From: Paenibacillus_AP thailandensis
Lineage (GTDB): Bacteria; Bacillota; Bacilli; Paenibacillales; Paenibacillaceae
DNA: 64,000 nt
Assembly: GCF_042685365.1 (NCBI RefSeq)
Contig: NZ_JBHUMY010000020.1
Span: 62,001-126,000 of the forward strand
Direction of reading: 5' to 3'
In this document: one piece after another, positions 59,950 through 64,000 of the stretch
Layout: every line of letters starts with the position of its first letter
Position numbering within the stretch: the stretch's first letter is position 1
Notes under the pieces: model-generated
What the model saw: the letters and a program-made list of their open reading frames with translations, nothing else
Databases searched by the model: none
What the model was told of the DNA's origin: nothing
Made by a program: the position numbers and the translations under genes

Positions 59950-61701
59950 TCACTCCGGGTCAGGCATTTTTTCCAGCTGCTGAGGCCGCAAGTTATTGGG
60001 ACGGCGCTTATTCCGAAGTACCGGAACGCGGAACAAAATATTGGCGCACCCGTTCATGTCGAACGGGATGAAAGGCCACATGTAGGGCCGGTTAAACGAA
60101 CGGTTCAAGCACAGCAGGATCATGATGCACGTGAACGTAATAACGAGCCCCGGAACCTTGAAAAAAGCGACCGCGACGATAAGAAGCAGCCGGACCAGCC
60201 GGTTGGCGAGCCCAAGCTCGTAGCTCGGCGTCGCGAACATGCCGATCGCCGCAACCGCCATATACAAGATAACCTCGTTAACGAACACGCCCGTCTTGAC
60301 CGCGATATCTCCGATCAGAATGGCGGCGACGAGAGACATGGCCGTAGCCAGCGGCGTCGGCGTATGGACCGAAGCCATGCGCATCAGATCGACGCCAAGC
60401 TCCGCGATCAGAAACTGGACGACAAGCGGCAGCTTGCCCGTCTCCTGCGGACCGACAAAGCCGAGCCAGCCGGGCTTGTATTCCGGATGCATGACGAAAA
60501 GCAGCCATAGCGGCAGCATAAACAGCGAAGCGAATATTCCAAGGAAGCGAACCCACCGGAGATAGGTGCCCATAAACGGCGTCTGCCGGTTCTCTTCGGC
60601 ATGCTGGACTAGATCGAAAAACGTCGTCGGCAGAATCATGACGCTCGGCGACGTATCGACAAGCACGATGACGGAGCCTTCGAGCAGATGCGACGACACG
60701 ACGTCCGGACGTTCCGAGTAGCGCACGTTCGGAAACGGGTTCCAGCCCAGCCTGAACGTCGCTTCCTCCAGCTGCTTGTCCGCCAGCGGCAAGCCGTCCA
60801 GCTGGACCGCCTTAATTTTGTCCTTGATCGACTCCAGCAGCTCCTTATCGACCAGATCGTCGATGTACGCGACGCATATATCCGTCTGCGTTCTTTCGCC
60901 GACCCGGATCAGCTCGTAACGGAGCATCGGATCGCGGAGCCTTCTCCGGATCAGGGATACGTTGACCATAAGCGTCTCCGTAAAGCCGTCGCGGCTTCCG
61001 CGAACGACCCTTTCGATGGACGGCTCCTCCGGTCCTCTGGCCGGAAAGCTTTTGGCGTCGATTATGATCGCATAAGGCTCCCCATCAATGAAAAAAGCGG
61101 TGTCTCCGGCCATGACGCTCGTCAGCATCTTGTTCCAGTCCGGCTGTTCGCTTGCTTGCGCCGCCGGTACGAATTCGTTGAAAAAAGCTTTAAAGGCGTC
61201 CCCGGACACATTGTCCGGATGCAGGAACGTAAGCCGCTTAATCATCCCGCTCAAAATCTGATTGCTCGTCAAGCCGTTCATATAAAAAAACGCCGTTCTT
61301 CGTTCGCCGAACGTCATCTCGCGGACGACGATGTCGAAGCTGACGCCAAGGCCGATTTCTTTCCTCAGCCGCTCAAGCACCTTGTCGATATCGTCCGGAA
61401 TCGGGTGCAGCCCCTCGTCCTCGGCCTTCGACGTGTTTGCCGTCACTTGGCCGGTTATCATCCCTTTTTTGCCGCCGTCCCGGCGTTCGCCGGTTCGATC
61501 GCCTTCCGGCAGCCCGGACCGACCGTACTCCTCGCTTCGCCTGTATTCCTCTCGGCGGCCGTATTCCTCTCGGCGGCCGAACTCGCCCGTGCCGGACTCT
61601 TCGAATTCCCGCTGTCCGCGGTTCATCGCAACGAAGTCCTCAAGCATTCCATCCTGCCCGCTTTTACCGTATCGATCGCGATCCTCGTAATTGTTCGGCA
61701 T
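59950..61701 (-). CDS. spoVAF: stage V sporulation protein AF (GerA-like)
   Basis: GerA-family spore membrane protein thought to modulate germination and dipicolinate release. 583 residues, longer than the roughly 490 of B. subtilis SpoVAF. The core runs from about 100 (HPIPDDIDKVLERL) with the GerA soluble domain, then about five membrane spans (about 420-560) containing PLPLW-like and VDLMRMASVHTPTPLATAMS segments. The extra N-terminus has an acidic/arginine repeat (residues 41-62, units of REEYGR). It is directly downstream of spoVAB. Confidence 0.9.
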   Translation of the reverse strand: MPNNYEDRDRYGKSGQDGMLEDFVAMNRGQREFEESGTGEFGRREEYGRREEYRRSEEYGRSGLPEGDRTGERRDGGKKGMITGQVTANTSKAEDEGLHPIPDDIDKVLERLRKEIGLGVSFDIVVREMTFGERRTAFFYMNGLTSNQILSGMIKRLTFLHPDNVSGDAFKAFFNEFVPAAQASEQPDWNKMLTSVMAGDTAFFIDGEPYAIIIDAKSFPARGPEEPSIERVVRGSRDGFTETLMVNVSLIRRRLRDPMLRYELIRVGERTQTDICVAYIDDLVDKELLESIKDKIKAVQLDGLPLADKQLEEATFRLGWNPFPNVRYSERPDVVSSHLLEGSVIVLVDTSPSVMILPTTFFDLVQHAEENRQTPFMGTYLRWVRFLGIFASLFMLPLWLLFVMHPEYKPGWLGFVGPQETGKLPLVVQFLIAELGVDLMRMASVHTPTPLATAMSLVAAILIGDIAVKTGVFVNEVILYMAVAAIGMFATPSYELGLANRLVRLLLIVAVAFFKVPGLVITFTCIMILLCLNRSFNRPYMWPFIPFDMNGCANILFRVPVLRNKRRPNNLRPQQLEKMPDPE

Positions 61702-61738
61702 CTGCCTTCACCCCGCTGTATAATCTTTTTGGATGCTT

Positions 61739-62167
61739 TCACCATTGGAACCAAAGCCAATCAAACAAAGACCCCGCGAGCTTGCCGAGCACCATGGCCA
61801 TAACCAATCCGACGGTGTACTTGGACAGATGCAGACGTTTGGCCATAATCGGGAGCACGTTCATGACCTCCGTAAGCGCGGCCGCAAGCATGCCGACAAA
61901 CACACCGTCCAACAGCCCAGGCAAAATAAGCGGCCAAGTATCCGGCAGCCCGAACCGCCATTCGAAAAAATCGGCCGCCGTCCAATACAGCGATCCGCAT
62001 ACGACCGCCGTCTCGAACCAGACGGCTTTCCTGAACGCGTTCCCAAGCTGGGCAAGACGGGGGATGAGGTCAAACACGATGAGCAGCGCCACCGACGCGC
62101 TGCCGACGGCGAGACCGCCCGAAAACCCCAACACGGCCACGAACAGATTGGGAACCCAGTCAGCCAT
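61739..62167 (-). CDS. spoVAB: stage V sporulation protein AB
   Basis: Small spore membrane protein of the spoVA operon. 142 residues, about four membrane spans; VGSASVALLIVFDLIPRL and DGVFVGMLAAALTEVMNVLP are typical. The ATG overlaps the spoVAA stop by 8 bp. The genes spoVAC, AD and AE that normally follow are not here; spoVAF comes next. Confidence 0.9.
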   Translation of the reverse strand: MADWVPNLFVAVLGFSGGLAVGSASVALLIVFDLIPRLAQLGNAFRKAVWFETAVVCGSLYWTAADFFEWRFGLPDTWPLILPGLLDGVFVGMLAAALTEVMNVLPIMAKRLHLSKYTVGLVMAMVLGKLAGSLFDWLWFQW

Positions 62168-62804
62168 GAGCGTCCTCTTCCCCGCTGCCGTTCTTTTTGC
62201 TCATTTCCTCGGCAATCACGTATGCGTTAAGATTTTCCTGGTACGTATACAGCTCGACCTCGAGCGGATTAGGCTCTTCGTTAAACTTTTTGCGGAACAG
62301 ATGGTTGAAAAAAACGGCCATCCCGAGCCCGATTCCGACGGAATACGGGATTTGAAACCATAGCGGATGATCGACCCGCTTGCCGGTAATAAGCTCGACG
62401 AGCCGGATTTGAACCTCCTTCATGCTGACGTCCGTATGAAAGTTCATAATCGCGAGCCCCGCCCCGAAAAAAAGAAGCAGCCATGCGGCCGCGAGCACGA
62501 GGATGCGGGGCTTCGGCGGCTTGCCCGAAACGATAATGAGCACCTGCGGTTCGCCGAACGTCTCGATGGTCAGCTCCGGCGAGTGCTGCTTGATGGCTTT
62601 GACGATATGCAAAATGTCGAGAACCGCCCGGTTCCCTTCCCCGGCATGATGGCGATACACCTGCATTTCCTTCATGGCCTGCTCCGTCTCTTCGTTGTCC
62701 GCCAGCAGCCTGGCGATCATCCCGAGCGTCACGGTTCTGTCCGGCCGAATAACCACTTTTTTCTTCAGACGCAGATAGAGGACCGGCTTGCTCGCATTCT
62801 CCAT
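62160..62804 (-). CDS. spoVAA: stage V sporulation protein AA
   Basis: First gene of the spoVA operon, a spore inner-membrane protein required for dipicolinate uptake in B. subtilis. 214 residues: cytoplasmic domain (1-98, LYLRLKKKVVIRPD), two membrane spans (about 99-118 and 146-166) and an acidic tail. AAAGGATG precedes the ATG. It has a sigma-G-type promoter. Confidence 0.9.
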   Translation of the reverse strand: MENASKPVLYLRLKKKVVIRPDRTVTLGMIARLLADNEETEQAMKEMQVYRHHAGEGNRAVLDILHIVKAIKQHSPELTIETFGEPQVLIIVSGKPPKPRILVLAAAWLLLFFGAGLAIMNFHTDVSMKEVQIRLVELITGKRVDHPLWFQIPYSVGIGLGMAVFFNHLFRKKFNEEPNPLEVELYTYQENLNAYVIAEEMSKKNGSGEEDAHG

Positions 62805-62870
62805 CTCTCATCATCCTTTTGAATTTCCTTGCGGCCGCGAAGCCGCTTGGGCCGCCAGCCATTTCCTCCT

Positions 62871-62900
62871 TAGTATGCTTAATTTTGACCCGCCTCATCC
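62871..62900 (-). promoter_or_regulatory. sigma-G-type promoter of the spoVA operon
   Basis: GGATG (62896-62900, one mismatch to GHATR), 18-nt spacer and perfect CATACTA (62871-62877) on the minus strand, about 65 nt upstream of spoVAA. Confidence 0.75.
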
Positions 62901-62991
62901 CTATCGCTTCGCCTCTTCTCCGAGTTCGTCAGCTTTCAAAAACATGCCTTACCGGGCAAATTCGATTAACCCGTTCTCGCGCAAGAAAGCC

Positions 62992-63028
62992 AAAAAGACC
63001 AGCCGCCTCATTGGGCGATCTGGTCTTT
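62992..63028 (-). terminator. spoIIA operon terminator
   Basis: AAAGACCAG/CTGGTCTTT stem overlapping the sigF stop, followed by TTGGCTTTC on the minus strand; separates spoIIA from spoVA. Confidence 0.75.
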
Positions 63029-63763
63029 GATGGACTGCAATATTTTTTTCTCCAGTCTTGAAACCTGAACCTGGGATATGCCGAGGCGGCTGGCGACCTC
63101 CGATTGGGTTTTGTCCCGGTAATACCGCAAATAAACGATGAGCCGCTCGCGCTCGTTAAGCCCTTCGATCGCCTCGACCAGCGCAAGCTTGTCGAACCAC
63201 CGCTCCTGCGAATCGTCCGCAATCTGGTCCATCAGCGTGATCGGATCGCCGTCGTTTTCGAACACCGTTTCGTGAATGGAAGCGGGAGGCTTGTTCGCCT
63301 CCTGGGCGAATACGACATCCTCCGGCGAAATGCCCAGTCTGTCGGCCACTTCCTTGACGGTAGGCAGACGTCCGAGCGTCTTCGACAGCTCGTCTTTCAT
63401 TTTGCGGACACGGTTGGCCGTCTCCTTGAGCGACCGGCTCACTTTAAGCGTGCCGTCGTCCCGGAGAAACCGCTGGATTTCGCCGATGATCATCGGAACG
63501 GCATACGTCGAAAATTTCACGTCATACGACAAGTCGAACTTGTCGACCGACTTCAGCAGGCCGATGCAGCCGATCTGAAACAGATCCTCCGGCTCGTAGC
63601 CCCGGTTGATGAACCGCTGCACGACCGACCAAACGAGCCTGATATTGCACTGCACCAGCGTATCGCGGGCGATCGTGTCGCCCGATTGGCTCAAAGCGAT
63701 CAGCCGCTTAACCTCCGCGTCGTCCAAATACGGCTGAGCCGTTTGTTTCAAGTCAACGTCCAT
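63008..63763 (-). CDS. sigF: RNA polymerase sigma-F factor
   Basis: First forespore-specific sigma factor. 251 residues: region 2 with GCIGLLKSVDKFDLSYDVKF and TYAVPMIIGEIQRFLRDDG, region 3 LGRLPTVKEVADRLG, and region 4 helix-turn-helix (KTQSEVASRLGISQVQVSRLEKK). GAGGTG precedes the ATG at 63763. It follows spoIIAB by 16 bp, the anti-sigma/sigma pair of the spoIIA operon. Confidence 0.97.
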   Translation of the reverse strand: MDVDLKQTAQPYLDDAEVKRLIALSQSGDTIARDTLVQCNIRLVWSVVQRFINRGYEPEDLFQIGCIGLLKSVDKFDLSYDVKFSTYAVPMIIGEIQRFLRDDGTLKVSRSLKETANRVRKMKDELSKTLGRLPTVKEVADRLGISPEDVVFAQEANKPPASIHETVFENDGDPITLMDQIADDSQERWFDKLALVEAIEGLNERERLIVYLRYYRDKTQSEVASRLGISQVQVSRLEKKILQSIKDQIAQ

Positions 63764-63779
63764 GGGCTCACCTCAGCCG

Positions 63780-64000
63780 CTAATTGTACAGCGCTTTCTT
63801 CGATTCGATTCGTTTCATCATCGACACCCTCGTTCCGCCGCTCAGCTCGCTGACCACGTCGAACTGATCCATGAAATTTTCCATAATGGTAAAGCCCATG
63901 CCCGAGCGCTCCAGCTCCGGCTTCGAAGTGTAGAGCGGCTGTCTGGCCAGCTCGAGATCCTCGATTCCTTTGCCTTTGTCGCTAACGACGACCGATACGG
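63780..64000 (-). CDS. spoIIAB: anti-sigma-F factor SpoIIAB (partial, N-terminus outside window)
   Basis: Serine kinase and anti-sigma factor that holds sigma-F until SpoIIAA releases it. The visible C-terminal 73 residues contain the GHKL ATP-binding motifs VVSDKGKGIEDL and the ATP-lid region ERSGMGFTIM, ending in the stop at 63780-63782. The upstream part and spoIIAA lie beyond the right edge. Confidence 0.95.
   Translation of the reverse strand, partial: VSVVVSDKGKGIEDLELARQPLYTSKPELERSGMGFTIMENFMDQFDVVSELSGGTRVSMMKRIESKKALYN

Overview
The window is a gene-dense stretch of a low-GC-lineage (Firmicutes) endospore-former with moderately high GC. Gene order and content point to a Paenibacillus/Cohnella-like member of the Paenibacillaceae. 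From left to right it follows the Bacillus subtilis block aroB-cheR-hepT-menG-hepS-mtrB-hbs-spoIVA-yphF/E-gpsA-der-yphA-ypfD-cmk-ypfB/A-ypeB-prsW-ypbH-ypbD-serA-resEDCBA-rluB-spmBA-dacB-scpBA-ribHAED-ppiB-lysA-spoVA-sigF-spoIIAB almost without interruption. Nearly all genes are on the minus strand, with clear Shine-Dalgarno sequences and many intrinsic terminators. No IS element, prophage or CRISPR array was seen.

Layout. 1-7.7 kb: chorismate and menaquinone precursor genes (aroB, hepS/hepT, menG, plus mqnA and ubiX), cheR, the TRAP regulator mtrB, tRNA-Pro and the HU gene. 7.7-11.5 kb: a three-gene RbsABC-type sugar importer placed between hbs and spoIVA. 11.6-25.3 kb: spoIVA with a sigma-E-type promoter, a lipoprotein, two 2Fe-2S ferredoxins, spoVIF, gpsA/plsY/plsC (phospholipid synthesis), der, an S1-domain protein, cmk, a PilZ protein and ypeB, which has a sigma-G-type promoter but no adjacent sleB. 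25.3-26.8 kb: prsW and a MecA-type adaptor.

27-35.8 kb is the main accessory island. A 1554-residue protein fuses a P1B-like ATPase half that has lost its phosphorylation motif to an intact P2-like cation pump. It is followed by two small genes, one DUF5132-like. Divergently from it run three very small genes (two membrane or glycine-zipper proteins and a 34-residue protein) and a polyphosphate kinase. The gene set suggests a cation-transport/polyphosphate module; this is inference.

35.8-64 kb: CPBP protease, rhodanese, serA with a structured and possibly attenuated leader, the resABCDE cytochrome c maturation/redox-sensing operon, spore maturation genes spmAB-dacB, ytfI-gerW with a sigma-G-type promoter, scpAB, the riboflavin operon under an FMN riboswitch with a 65-bp tandem repeat inside the operon, an AT-rich CBO0543-like orphan beside a decayed riboswitch fragment, ppiB, lysA, a reduced spoVA operon (AA-AB-AF) and the end of spoIIA. 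Small features worth attention include a dispersed palindromic element (three copies), a GpsA whose first nucleotide-binding glycine is valine, and a PilZ protein lacking its motif serine.
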